Shown here: positions 14,176 through 21,226 of the stretch, piece by piece
How the letters are laid out: the number at the start of each line of letters is the position of its first letter
How positions within the stretch are numbered: position 1 is the stretch's first letter
Translations under genes and position numbers: made by a program
The notes under the pieces: model-generated
Database searches by the model: none
Told to the model about the DNA's origin: nothing
The model's input: the letters and a program-made list of their open reading frames with translations, nothing else
Assembly: GCA_019454705.1 (NCBI GenBank)
Contig: JACFNS010000005.1
Span: 1 to 21,226 of the forward strand
Source: Taibaiella sp.
Lineage (GTDB): Bacteria > Bacteroidota > Bacteroidia > Chitinophagales > Chitinophagaceae
DNA: 21,226 bases
Direction: 5' to 3'

Positions 14176-14766
14176 TCACTCTACACCCGTCGTCGCCCTT
14201 ATCACACTATCCATTTTAGCGGCTGTCATCATGTTGGTAGTATATATCAGCGAATCGCCTTTAAAGAGCAGGTCACTATAAAGTATCTTTTGCGGTATTT
14301 TAGTTTTATAGCGCAATTCCTCTCTGAAATAGGTCAGATTGTTACCGTGGTTATGCCCGTAACGTTCATCTTGTATTACATACACATCCTGGCTGAAATA
14401 CGGCACCTGTTTCTTCACACTATTGTAGCTGTAGGTAGATGATATAAGGAACAACTGCACACCCCTATGTTTATGCTGTTGCAGTATATTATCATAGTAG
14501 CCCAATGGCATGCAGTGTTCCCCTTTGCAATACGGCACCCACGAGTGTACCCATGTATAGGTAGCATTATCTAAAGACGATACCAGGTCGTTTACAGTTA
14601 TCTCCACCAGGAACTTTTCAGAGCTATCCTTTACCGGCGGGTCGCCAAACTTCCTTACCTCCTGCAATTGTTCTTTGGTTAGACCACGGTAGTAATTATC
14701 ATTTATCAGGATAAACGGCGCGCAGGAACTCATCAGCAGCAGAATAAGTAACAGGTATTTATTCAT
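14176..14766 (-). CDS. Thioredoxin-like lipoprotein with a CX4C motif
   Basis: A clear lipoprotein signal, MNKYLLLILLLMSSC (Cys15), places this 196-residue protein in the envelope. The mature part looks like a divergent thioredoxin fold: strand TYTWVHSWVPYCKGEHC carries the two cysteines (Cys80, Cys85) where thioredoxins have WCxxC, then a helix (LGYYDNILQQHKHRGVQ), then the strand LFLISSTYSYNSVKKQV, which reads like the post-helix strand of TlpA-type proteins. The four-residue spacing between cysteines is abnormal, so redox activity is uncertain. The C-terminus GDSLIYTTNMMTAAKMDSVI is the part duplicated as a remnant at 13064-13142. It is a single gene with no visible promoter box; downstream lies repeat copy C. 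Confidence 0.75.
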   Translation of the reverse strand: MNKYLLLILLLMSSCAPFILINDNYYRGLTKEQLQEVRKFGDPPVKDSSEKFLVEITVNDLVSSLDNATYTWVHSWVPYCKGEHCMPLGYYDNILQQHKHRGVQLFLISSTYSYNSVKKQVPYFSQDVYVIQDERYGHNHGNNLTYFREELRYKTKIPQKILYSDLLFKGDSLIYTTNMMTAAKMDSVIRATTGVE

Positions 14767-14825
14767 GTCAGCAGGTTTCAGGTAAAAATAATAACTGCTA
14801 TATGGATAGAATGTTAAAAAGTACC

Positions 14826-15140
14826 GTTACCATCAGCGCATATCAGCCCGGCAGCACAGTAGTACTAAGTTTAATCGAAGACACAACCGGGGCATCGGCT
14901 GTAACATGCACCCGGCCTCCTTTTCTTTGCTTCGTTTCTTTTGGAGGGGCAACAAGCGCAGCGACTCATTGAGGCAACTGAAAAGACATATTGAACGAAA
15001 TAAAAGAAATGAAGGGTAGCTGAGTAGCGATAATAGGTTGAATTCTATTGAGCAATGCCTATATGCTCGGAAGATCGCCACGTCACTCGTGCCTCGTTTC
15101 TCGCGATGACGGCCTTGATGGGGGTAAGGGTTCACCGATA
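14826..15140 (+). repeat. Long interspersed repeat, copy 1 (carries a ~51-bp insertion)
   Basis: It begins GTTACCATCAG and runs through AGCCCGGCAGCACAGTAGTA to a tail with CCTATATGCTC and GATGACGGCCTTGAT. The head matches copy 2 with a constant offset of 330 bp. Relative to copy 3, about 51 bp (near 14953-15003) interrupt the CAAAAGAAATGAAG segment, destroying the TTTCTTTTG/CAAAAGAAA hairpin. No gene is credible here. A minus-strand open frame at 14833-15135 is made entirely of this repeat. Confidence 0.8.
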
Positions 15141-15155
15141 TTATAAAAAGATCGG

Positions 15156-15500
15156 GTTACCATCAGGGTCCATCAGCCCGGCAGCACAGTAGTACTAAGG
15201 ACAATCAAGGATGCAACCGAGGCATCAGGTGTAACATGCACTCGGTGTCTTTTTCTTTGGTTCGTTTCTTTTGGACAAGCAAAAGAAATGAACAAAAGCT
15301 GAGTAGACCTGCCAATAGTACAGAATATGTAAACCTGCATTATAGGCTTGCTGATAGTTTCCTTTTGGGTAACTTTTCAATACGCTGCCTAAGTTGTTTA
15401 CTTAAAGCTATTGAGCAAAACCTATATGCTCAGGAGATTATTACGTCGCTACACTCCTCATAATGACGACCTTGATTGGGCGGGCTAAGGGGCTCGTTGG
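15156..15500 (+). repeat. Long interspersed repeat, copy 2
   Basis: It shares with copies 1 and 3 the head (CAGCCCGGCAGCACAGTAG), the middle GGCATCAGGTGTAACATGCA, and the pyrimidine-rich TTTTCTTTG-TTCGTTTCTTTTGG. Here TTTCTTTTG (15265-15273) and CAAAAGAAA (15280-15288) form a perfect 9-bp hairpin with a 6-nt loop. The tail (15411-15492) matches the tail of copy 1: ATTGAGCAA, CCTATATGCTC, ATGACG, CCTTGAT. The middle, 15300-15400, is not shared. No gene is seen. Confidence 0.8.
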
Positions 15501-15506
15501 TATTTT

Positions 15507-15538
15507 TTTGCATAATCACCATATTTTTGCTATCTTTG
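15507..15538 (+). promoter_or_regulatory. Strong consensus promoter ahead of a short terminated transcript
   Basis: TTTG (15507-15510, end of a T-run), exactly 20 bp, then TATCTTTG (15531-15538): a perfect Bacteroidota -33/-7 pair and the best promoter in the window. Transcription should begin near 15542-15545. Confidence 0.8.
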
Positions 15539-15542
15539 TACC

Positions 15543-15621
15543 AACAAAAAAATGACCATGAAGCACCCGCTTACCGCCACCAATACCGCATTATCCACGC
15601 CTCCCTCCGGGAGGCTTTTTT
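15543..15621 (+). ncRNA. Putative short transcript: threonine-rich leader or small RNA
   Basis: From the predicted start to the intrinsic terminator this would be an RNA of about 78 nt. It contains ATG at 15552 with an in-frame ATG at 15558. The frame MTMKHPLTATNTALSTPPSG has five threonine codons (ACC, ACC, ACC, ACC, ACG) in its first 16 and enters the terminator stem, which is the layout of a ribosome-dependent attenuator. No threonine biosynthesis or aminoacyl-tRNA synthetase gene follows; the next real gene is moxR, 470 bp away. The frame does stay open to 15794 (80 codons), but the later part looks like chance coding. It could be an orphaned attenuator, a small RNA or a small-protein gene. 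I know of no named RNA family that it matches. Confidence 0.45.
15599..15621 (+). terminator. Intrinsic terminator of the short transcript
   Basis: GCCTCCC (15599-15605), a TCC loop and GGGAGGC (15609-15615) form a perfect 7-bp GC stem followed directly by six T residues (15616-15621). This is a textbook rho-independent terminator on the plus strand, about 75 nt after the strong promoter. Confidence 0.85.
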
Positions 15622-15654
15622 GTGAATTGTTAACTCCCGGCACCAACCTGTTTG

Positions 15655-15756
15655 GGTTAACAAAAGTTAACAAAATGAGGCAACAGATTGAAAATCAATA
15701 CCCGTTTGTTCACGTTTTAGTCAGTATTGAAGCAAGAAATCGCCATTTTGTTAACC
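15655..15756. repeat. GTTAACAAAA direct and inverted repeats
   Basis: GTTAACAAAA occurs twice in direct tandem (15656-15665 and 15666-15675). Its complement ATTTTGTTAAC (15745-15755) makes a perfect 11-bp inverted repeat with GTTAACAAAAT (15666-15676), bracketing about 68 bp. The block lies between the terminator and repeat copy 3. Its role is unknown: possible regulator sites or the ends of a tiny element. Nothing else is seen in 15622-15800. Confidence 0.5.
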
Positions 15757-15805
15757 GCCACCCTACAAAACGACAACAAATATTTGGTTTATGAATCAGG
15801 GAAAT

Positions 15806-15944
15806 ACAGCCAGGCAGCACAGTAGCACTAAGTACAATCAAGGACACAACCGAGGCATCAGGTGTAACATGCACTCGGCCTCTTTTTCTTTGCTTCGTTT
15901 CTTTTGGAGGGGCAAAAGAAATGAAGGGCAGCTGAGTAGCGACC
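15806..15944 (+). repeat. Long interspersed repeat, copy 3 (tail missing)
   Basis: It contains the shared head (GGCAGCACAGTAGCACTAAG), GGCATCAGGTGTAACATGCA and an intact hairpin, TTTCTTTTG (15898-15906) with CAAAAGAAA (15913-15921) around GAGGGG, then GAAGGGCAGCTGAGTAGCGA as in copy 1. The CCTATATGCTC/ATGACG tail of copies 1 and 2 is absent. From 15945 to 16013 nothing is recognised. Confidence 0.8.
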
Positions 15945-16013
15945 CAATGCTGAAACCTGGTATATCGAAGGCCAGAAGCCCTAAGGCCTTTTATATTCGT
16001 ATTATTAAATCCT

Positions 16014-16033
16014 TTTCACAAAAAATTATAACC
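16014..16033. repeat. 20-bp identical dispersed repeat, copy 2
   Basis: TTTCACAAAAAATTATAACC is identical to 13739-13758 and in the same orientation. It lies 57 bp before the moxR ATG, at the right edge of the accessory stretch. Confidence 0.6.
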
Positions 16034-16090
16034 CTATTATCCCCCAACAGCCTATAAATCAGTAAACTTGTGGAAAGTAGCTTTATATAT

Positions 16091-17110
16091 ATGGATATAG
16101 AACCCACTCAGGAAAATACGGGACCGGTACAGCCTGCACCGGCCGAGTCTACCGCCACGGATAGAATCAATGAACTGGTCACCCAGATAGAAAGGGTCAT
16201 CAGGGGCAAACGCCACCAGGTAGAGATGGTGGTGACCTGCCTGCTGGCGGGTGGCCATATACTGATGGAGGACAACCCCGGCACGGGCAAAACCGTACTG
16301 GCACGCACCTTGGCGCAGTGCATCAGCGGCGAGGGCGGCGATGGGCACGTACTCTTCAAAAGGATACAGTTCACCCCCGACCTGCTGCCTATGGACCTGA
16401 TAGGGACCTACATCTTCGACGACAACGCCAAGGAATTTATATTCAAGAAAGGGCCCCTGTTTTGCAACGTATTGCTGGCGGATGAGATTAACCGCGCATC
16501 GCCCAAGGTACAGAGCGCCCTGCTGGAAGCCATGGCCGAGCACCAGGTAACCACGGGAGACGTGACTATCAAGCTGGAGAAAATGTTCTTCACCATCGCC
16601 ACGCAAAACCCCATAGAGATGGAAGGCACCTACCCCCTGCCCGCCGCCCAGCTCGACCGTTTCTTTATGAAGATACACTTTGGCTATGTTGACGAGCAGA
16701 ATGAAATCAATATCTATAAGGAGTACCTGGACATAGCGACCAACCTGGTTACGCTCAGCCGCGTGCTGACGATGCAACAAATACTAGCCCTGCAAAAAGA
16801 AGCGGAAGAAGTGTTCATACACGACGAGATAATAAAGGCGGTGAGCAATATTGTACGCGGCACCCGTGCCCATGCCGATATTACACTCGGGGCATCTACG
16901 CGTAGCGGTATCGCTTTCTTAAAATGCCTGCGGGCTTATGCATTACTGCGCGGCCGCAGCTTCGTGATAGAAGACGATGTGAAAGACATAGCCTACGAGG
17001 TGCTGGAGCACAGGCTGGTGTACCGCAACAAAGACGGTAAGCAAAATGCCCTCAACAGTATCATCAACAAAGAGGCTGAACGACTGGCTAAACTCAGGCT
17101 CTACGCCTGA
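16091..17110 (+). CDS. MoxR-family AAA+ ATPase
   Basis: MoxR proteins are ATP-driven chaperones that mature or activate partner proteins. Counted from ATG 16091 (339 residues), the motifs are: Walker A ILMEDNPGTGKT with Lys67, the insert KRIQFTPDLLPMDLIGTYIF typical of MoxR, Walker B LLADEINRASPKVQSALLEA with Asp131-Glu132, sensor 1 ATQNP at 170-174, and GTYPLPAAQLDRF with the arginine finger Arg190. The C-terminal lid domain carries TRSGIAFLKCLRAYALLRGR. A GTG at 16070 would add seven residues (ESSFIYM), but nothing conserved is there and ATG 16091 is the more usual codon; the choice is not certain. The next gene follows at 16 bp, so they form an operon. The DUF58 and VWA genes that normally accompany moxR are missing. 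A TAGCTTTA at 16078-16085 is a weak -7 candidate. Confidence 0.93.
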   Translation: MDIEPTQENTGPVQPAPAESTATDRINELVTQIERVIRGKRHQVEMVVTCLLAGGHILMEDNPGTGKTVLARTLAQCISGEGGDGHVLFKRIQFTPDLLPMDLIGTYIFDDNAKEFIFKKGPLFCNVLLADEINRASPKVQSALLEAMAEHQVTTGDVTIKLEKMFFTIATQNPIEMEGTYPLPAAQLDRFFMKIHFGYVDEQNEINIYKEYLDIATNLVTLSRVLTMQQILALQKEAEEVFIHDEIIKAVSNIVRGTRAHADITLGASTRSGIAFLKCLRAYALLRGRSFVIEDDVKDIAYEVLEHRLVYRNKDGKQNALNSIINKEAERLAKLRLYA

Positions 17111-17126
17111 TAGGGAATCATAACAA

Positions 17127-19145
17127 ATGAAGTGGTTTAACGGCAAAATATCGTGGGGATTCATTGGAGCTCTGCTACTGTCTATACAGGCGGTAGCGCA
17201 GATGCAGGCGCCCCTGCGCGGGCCCAATGCCGCTAAGCGTTATGAGATCAACGCCAAGCGCATGGACAGCGATATGTATAGCGAAGACGCCCTGCCACGC
17301 TCGCGAGAGTTCAAGCGGATAGACAGCACCTACTACGTAGGCTGGATGTTTGAGGGTGTGTACAAATACAACCATGCTGCGGATTACCTCGGCTTTAAGA
17401 ACGCATCCATACCGCTGGAGCGTGCGCTCAACCTGATAGAACGCGATTTCAAGCCCGAGCTGCGCACACGTAGTTCCGACCTAATGACTTATTATCCCGT
17501 GTACTTCTACCATTACGAGTACAGTACCATCGCCTTCCACCTGCTGATGTGTTACAACAATATGGAGGAGCCGATGAAGAGCTACAACCTGCTGCGCCGT
17601 GTGCTCAAATGGAACTTCCAGAGCGACTACTACAACATGGATGTGTACAACCACCTGGCATGGACGGTGCACCGCCACCGCTATTATACCAGCGAAAAAT
17701 ATCCTTTCCTTAAGAACAGTATAGAAGACAATGAGAAGCTCGCCAACCGCTACCTCGACTCGCAACTGCGCCGCATAGCTATCAACAAAAGGCTGAACGC
17801 ACAGATATTCCGCCCTGGCTACGAACGTATGGAAAAGCTGGCTGTGTATCATTACAAGTCCATACTATACAGCTACGCACTCAAGGTGGACTCTGCAGCA
17901 CATTACTACAACCTGATGCGCAACAGCCCCATCTTTCCGCATAACAACTACGCTACTTTCCGTGCCATCTGCGGCGATTTTCGCGAGGCGGAAAAAGAAT
18001 ATGAGATGGCTGTAGAGCAGGATGCGGGAGACAAGCGCCTGAAAGAATGGGCTTATTATACTGCAAATATCAACCTGTATAAAGCGCAACCGGATAAGGC
18101 TACAGAACTGATGAAGAGCATGATAAAGGCCAATGGCTCTACACCCGGATTTGGCTGGTATAATATAGCACTGGCACGTGCCATGCACTACAACGGCAAA
18201 ATAGCTGAGTCTGAAAGGTATATCAAACGCGCGGCTGAATTTAAAGAACTGCATATAGGCACCACCCTCAGCCAGCAGCACTACGACTTCAGTACACAAA
18301 TGGTCAAGTTGCTGAACGTAAACGCAGAAATAGAGAAACAAAAATTTGAAAATGCCGGCTGGTGGTACAATCCCAAGGCATTAGCTAAAATGGCAAAGGC
18401 TGTAAGTGATAAATACACGCAACAGTTCCTCATCATCAACCAGTTTGCCCAAAACCCCGAGCGCGACCGGGTAGTGTACAAACTCTTCAGTACAGAAAGC
18501 ACCGTAACCTGGGACGAGATATGGTTCCTGATTCGTGATTTCAGTACCCGCTATTTTATCACCAGGTTTGAGAAAGAAGTGCAGAATGATGAGCGGGTGT
18601 ATATCCGCAAATACTTCAAATATTTCATTGCCCGCCTGTACATGAAGCTGGACAACTATGACGAAGCCCGCATACTACTCGATGAAATACTCCGCACTTC
18701 GGATATAGATGTGGAATACGAAAAACTGTTCCTTGCCCGTGTGTACCAGGCCCAGGCTGAATGCGCAGAAGAGCGTGAGGATAATGCAGCCTATGCACAA
18801 TGGATGTACAGGCTGTATAACGAGTTTCCTCAACTGGTACCTTATACAGGCCTTCAAATGCCTATGCAACTACATATAAACGGCGATGGCGGGGCAATAG
18901 TAAACCGTCTTAAGGACTGCAACATCAAATGGGTGAACGATCCCGGTGCTCCACAGGTGTATGTTACAGTAACCCCAAATGGTAAAAAAAGCCGCGTTAC
19001 TTATATTGTTCGCACGGCTAACAATATCACCATCCCCGAAACATCATTCGGTTTCGACGGCACCTCACCTCTTGCAGAAAATGAAGGCATAAACCTTGCG
19101 TACAGGTTGTTTAAAATTGGTGAATCACCTCTTGTAGAAAAATAA
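17127..19145 (+). CDS. Exported TPR-like helical repeat protein
   Basis: This 672-residue protein has a signal peptide (MKWFNGKISWGFIGALLLSI, cut near QAVAQ) and no later membrane segment, so it is periplasmic or beyond. Most of it is helical and rich in Tyr, Asn and Arg. Paired-helix segments resemble tetratricopeptide repeats, for example GDFREAEKEYEMAVEQD near residues 282-298 and KLDNYDEARILLDEIL near 506-521. The last 80 residues (PQVYVTVTPNGKKSRVTY, then TIPETSFGFDG) look beta-rich. It is 16 bp behind the moxR gene, and TPR proteins are common in moxR clusters (as BatB-E-like proteins), so it may be a client or partner of the complex. No close family is recognised. SPLAEN and SPLVEK near the end are encoded by a short imperfect DNA repeat. 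Confidence 0.7.
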   Translation: MKWFNGKISWGFIGALLLSIQAVAQMQAPLRGPNAAKRYEINAKRMDSDMYSEDALPRSREFKRIDSTYYVGWMFEGVYKYNHAADYLGFKNASIPLERALNLIERDFKPELRTRSSDLMTYYPVYFYHYEYSTIAFHLLMCYNNMEEPMKSYNLLRRVLKWNFQSDYYNMDVYNHLAWTVHRHRYYTSEKYPFLKNSIEDNEKLANRYLDSQLRRIAINKRLNAQIFRPGYERMEKLAVYHYKSILYSYALKVDSAAHYYNLMRNSPIFPHNNYATFRAICGDFREAEKEYEMAVEQDAGDKRLKEWAYYTANINLYKAQPDKATELMKSMIKANGSTPGFGWYNIALARAMHYNGKIAESERYIKRAAEFKELHIGTTLSQQHYDFSTQMVKLLNVNAEIEKQKFENAGWWYNPKALAKMAKAVSDKYTQQFLIINQFAQNPERDRVVYKLFSTESTVTWDEIWFLIRDFSTRYFITRFEKEVQNDERVYIRKYFKYFIARLYMKLDNYDEARILLDEILRTSDIDVEYEKLFLARVYQAQAECAEEREDNAAYAQWMYRLYNEFPQLVPYTGLQMPMQLHINGDGGAIVNRLKDCNIKWVNDPGAPQVYVTVTPNGKKSRVTYIVRTANNITIPETSFGFDGTSPLAENEGINLAYRLFKIGESPLVEK

Positions 19146-19240
19146 ACCGCCCTGGAGTATATTCTTGTTATCATTAACAGTTGGCAATATACATATTCAA
19201 AATGGTTTACTATCTTGATACGGTATATGGTTATTGACCA

Positions 19241-21226
19241 ATGAAAAAGATACTATTCATACTATGTCTGTTATTGCCCCTGTTAGTACCTGCTCAGCGG
19301 AAAATAGGATTGAGTAGTATTATACTGGAAAACAGTTATTTCCCGCACCTTGATTCCACCTGGCGTTTTGTACAGGCTGACGATTCTGCAATGGCATCTC
19401 CGGGTTATAACGACAGCAATTGGGAATTAGTGTACACAGTACTCGCACCCGATAGTACTCAAGAACCTATCCATGGTATCTATTGGTTCCGCAACAGGAT
19501 ATACGTCCACGATAGTATGCTGGATAAAACCTTTGCGCTTAATGTAACGCACTATGGCGCTTCAGAAATTTATCTTGATGGGGAATTGCTGAAGACATAC
19601 GGTAAAGTAAGCCCTATAGCAGACAGTACGGAATATTACAACCCTACCCTTTCTCCTTTTGTGTTTCATTTCAGCGATACCGGTTTTCATACTATTGCCG
19701 TCCGTTATGCCAACTACCGCACTCCTGGTGATATAAAAGCAGAAGACTATGTGCCGGGCTTTTCACTGTCCATCAGCGAGGCCAATGAAGCACTCTGGCT
19801 CTATACCCTTATGCGCATGCTCTTTCTCGGCTTCTTCCTCTTTCTGGCCGGTGGCTTCCTTACGTTGGCGGGGGTTCATTTTTTGCTCTGGCTATTTCGT
19901 TATAGTGATAAATCTAACTTCTTCCTTAGTATTCTGTGTTTAGCCTTTAGTGTGTTTTTCGGCATGCAGGCATATTGGACTCAAACGCCTGATGCAGACG
20001 TGGCCGTTCAAAAGCAGAACTTTACAGGCGTGCTGCTCATGATAGTGTTGTTGACACTGAGCGCGCTGCTCAATTACCTGTTTGCCCGGATAAAGAGTGT
20101 AAGGTTTGCAGCCATTGCTGTTATATGCATTATGGCATTGGTCATGATACTTTATGACATCCCATATGCCGGCGAAATATCTACTGTGGTGATGGTGATT
20201 GTTATGCTGGAGGCGTTGGTATTACTGATACGAGCCATAAGGGCCAAAGTGAGAGGTGCTAAGATATTGGGTATAGGCATCATCCCTCTTGCCTTGTTCA
20301 CATTCATTTCCATGTTCAGCAAGTTGTTCATGGCCGATGTAGCAGGCAACTCTTCCGCTGTACAGTCCAATCCCATGATACTGGTATTTGCTGCACTGTT
20401 TTCTCTGCTGGTCATACTGGCTTTATCGGGTGTGCCATTATCTATGTCAGCCTTCCTGGCCTGGCGGTTCGCTGCTGTTAGCAAAGACCTTAATAAGCAG
20501 TTGGAACACGTTAAAGAACTGTCAGAAAAAACGCGGGAACAGGAGGCGGAAAAGAAACGCATACTCGAAAACCAGAAGGCGCAACTGGAAGAAGAGGTAA
20601 CGCTCCGTACTGCGGAGATTGTAGAAGAAAAAAAGAAATCGGACCAGCTGTTATTGAATATATTGCCCGAAGAGGTAGCCAGGGAGTTGAAAGAAAAAGG
20701 CCGCACCACCGCCCATCAATACGATAGTGTATCGGTAATGTTTACTGACTTTGTGGATTTTACGGTAGCAGGTTCGCAAATGGAGTCGCAGGCACTGGTT
20801 GAAGAACTGGACAACTGTTTCAAAGCTTTTGACGAGATAACGGGCAAGCATGGCATAGAGAAAATAAAGACCATAGGCGATGCGTACCTCGCCGTTTGCG
20901 GCCTGCCTACCCCCGACCCGCAACACGCAGAAAAAACAGTGGCCGCGGCTAAAGAAATAGTAGCATATATGCAACAACGTCGTGCGCTACTTGGCAATAA
21001 GACATTTGAAATACGCATCGGCATCCACAGCGGCGAAGTAGTTGCGGGTATAGTAGGCGTCAAAAAGTTCGCTTATGACATATGGGGAGATACGGTAAAT
21101 ACCGCCGCCCGTATGGAATCGAACAGCGAACCCGGAAAAATCAATATATCCCAAACCACCTACGATCTGGTGAAAGACAACTATACCTGTACCTACAGGG
21201 GTGAGCTGGAAGCAAAAAATAAGGGC
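19241..21226 (+). CDS. Membrane-bound class III adenylate cyclase (C-terminus beyond window)
   Basis: The frame is open from ATG 19241 to the edge (662 codons). Domains in order: signal peptide (1-18, LLLPLLVPAQ), an extracytoplasmic jelly-roll-like domain (about 30-180; STWRFVQADDSAM, DSNWELV, YWFRNRIYV) like the sugar-binding fold of GH2-type enzymes, several membrane helices (about 186-412), a charged coiled coil (about 415-485), and a cyclase catalytic domain. The catalytic residues are intact: metal-binding Asp503 (VMFTDFVDFT) and Asp547 (KTIGDAYLAV), substrate-selecting Lys543 and Asp613 (YDIWGDTVN), which point to ATP rather than GTP, and transition-state Asn620 and Arg624 (VNTAARME). 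It should make cAMP in response to an outside signal. The sequence stops in RGELEAKNKG, about 15 residues short of the usual end. It lies 95 bp after the TPR-like gene; no terminator is seen between them. Confidence 0.92.
   Translation, partial: MKKILFILCLLLPLLVPAQRKIGLSSIILENSYFPHLDSTWRFVQADDSAMASPGYNDSNWELVYTVLAPDSTQEPIHGIYWFRNRIYVHDSMLDKTFALNVTHYGASEIYLDGELLKTYGKVSPIADSTEYYNPTLSPFVFHFSDTGFHTIAVRYANYRTPGDIKAEDYVPGFSLSISEANEALWLYTLMRMLFLGFFLFLAGGFLTLAGVHFLLWLFRYSDKSNFFLSILCLAFSVFFGMQAYWTQTPDADVAVQKQNFTGVLLMIVLLTLSALLNYLFARIKSVRFAAIAVICIMALVMILYDIPYAGEISTVVMVIVMLEALVLLIRAIRAKVRGAKILGIGIIPLALFTFISMFSKLFMADVAGNSSAVQSNPMILVFAALFSLLVILALSGVPLSMSAFLAWRFAAVSKDLNKQLEHVKELSEKTREQEAEKKRILENQKAQLEEEVTLRTAEIVEEKKKSDQLLLNILPEEVARELKEKGRTTAHQYDSVSVMFTDFVDFTVAGSQMESQALVEELDNCFKAFDEITGKHGIEKIKTIGDAYLAVCGLPTPDPQHAEKTVAAAKEIVAYMQQRRALLGNKTFEIRIGIHSGEVVAGIVGVKKFAYDIWGDTVNTAARMESNSEPGKINISQTTYDLVKDNYTCTYRGELEAKNKG

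Noticed and set aside
14833..15135. Minus-strand open frame of 100 codons
   Set aside because: It consists wholly of interspersed repeat copy 1, its product is low in sense (runs of Arg, Ser, Leu), and it has no start signals.
15300..15400. tRNA or other structural RNA in the unshared middle of repeat copy 2
   Set aside because: No cloverleaf or conserved arm sequence could be found by eye.
15552..15794. 80-codon plus-strand frame as an ordinary protein gene
   Set aside because: It runs straight through a strong intrinsic terminator and the GTTAAC repeat block, and the product resembles no protein I know. It is kept only as a possible leader peptide.
16052..16780. 242-codon minus-strand frame opposite moxR
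   Set aside because: The moxR frame has all AAA+ motifs; the antisense product has the His/Tyr/Gln-rich look of a shadow frame.

Overview
The window looks like a chromosomal segment from a member of the Bacteroidota, perhaps near the Chitinophagaceae or Sphingobacteriia (the lower rank is a guess). It carries the type IX secretion regulator PorX and the outer-membrane protein PorG, many short-signal lipoproteins, a tandem-PKD surface protein and an Omp85 protein. Several starts are preceded by TAnnTTTG -7 boxes, and Shine-Dalgarno sequences are hard to find. No rRNA, tRNA, CRISPR array or transposase was seen.

Left part (1-5618, all minus strand): the N-terminal part of a secreted PKD-repeat protein, pdxJ (vitamin B6), and two paralogous lipoproteins, each with a cytochrome c-like CX4CH domain and a beta-propeller, flanking folB (folate pathway). 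A clear intrinsic terminator closes the upstream paralogue.

Middle part (5747-11647, mostly plus strand): a one-POTRA Omp85 protein, nadK, porG with its own promoter, a convergent GNAT acetyltransferase, then porX translationally coupled (TAATG) to a four-helix membrane protein. pdxJ, nadK and porG often lie close together in Bacteroidota; here the lipoprotein/folB/Omp85 block sits between pdxJ and nadK.

Accessory part (11720-16050): AT-rich hypothetical exported proteins, a parDE toxin-antitoxin module with a palindromic operator, a 73-residue orphan, and a thioredoxin-like lipoprotein. The 3' end of a second copy of that lipoprotein gene survives beside parE. Three copies of a short repeat lie just 3' of genes. 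A further 1.3 kb has no convincing gene but holds three copies of a long interspersed repeat. Between copies two and three is an isolated strong promoter, a threonine-rich leader reading frame and an intrinsic terminator, which together resemble a short RNA or an orphan attenuator. This is the most unusual part of the window.

Right part (16091-21226, plus strand): a MoxR-type AAA+ ATPase, an exported TPR-like protein 16 bp behind it, and a membrane class III adenylate cyclase that runs off the edge about 15 residues short of its expected end. The usual MoxR partners (DUF58 and VWA proteins) are absent.
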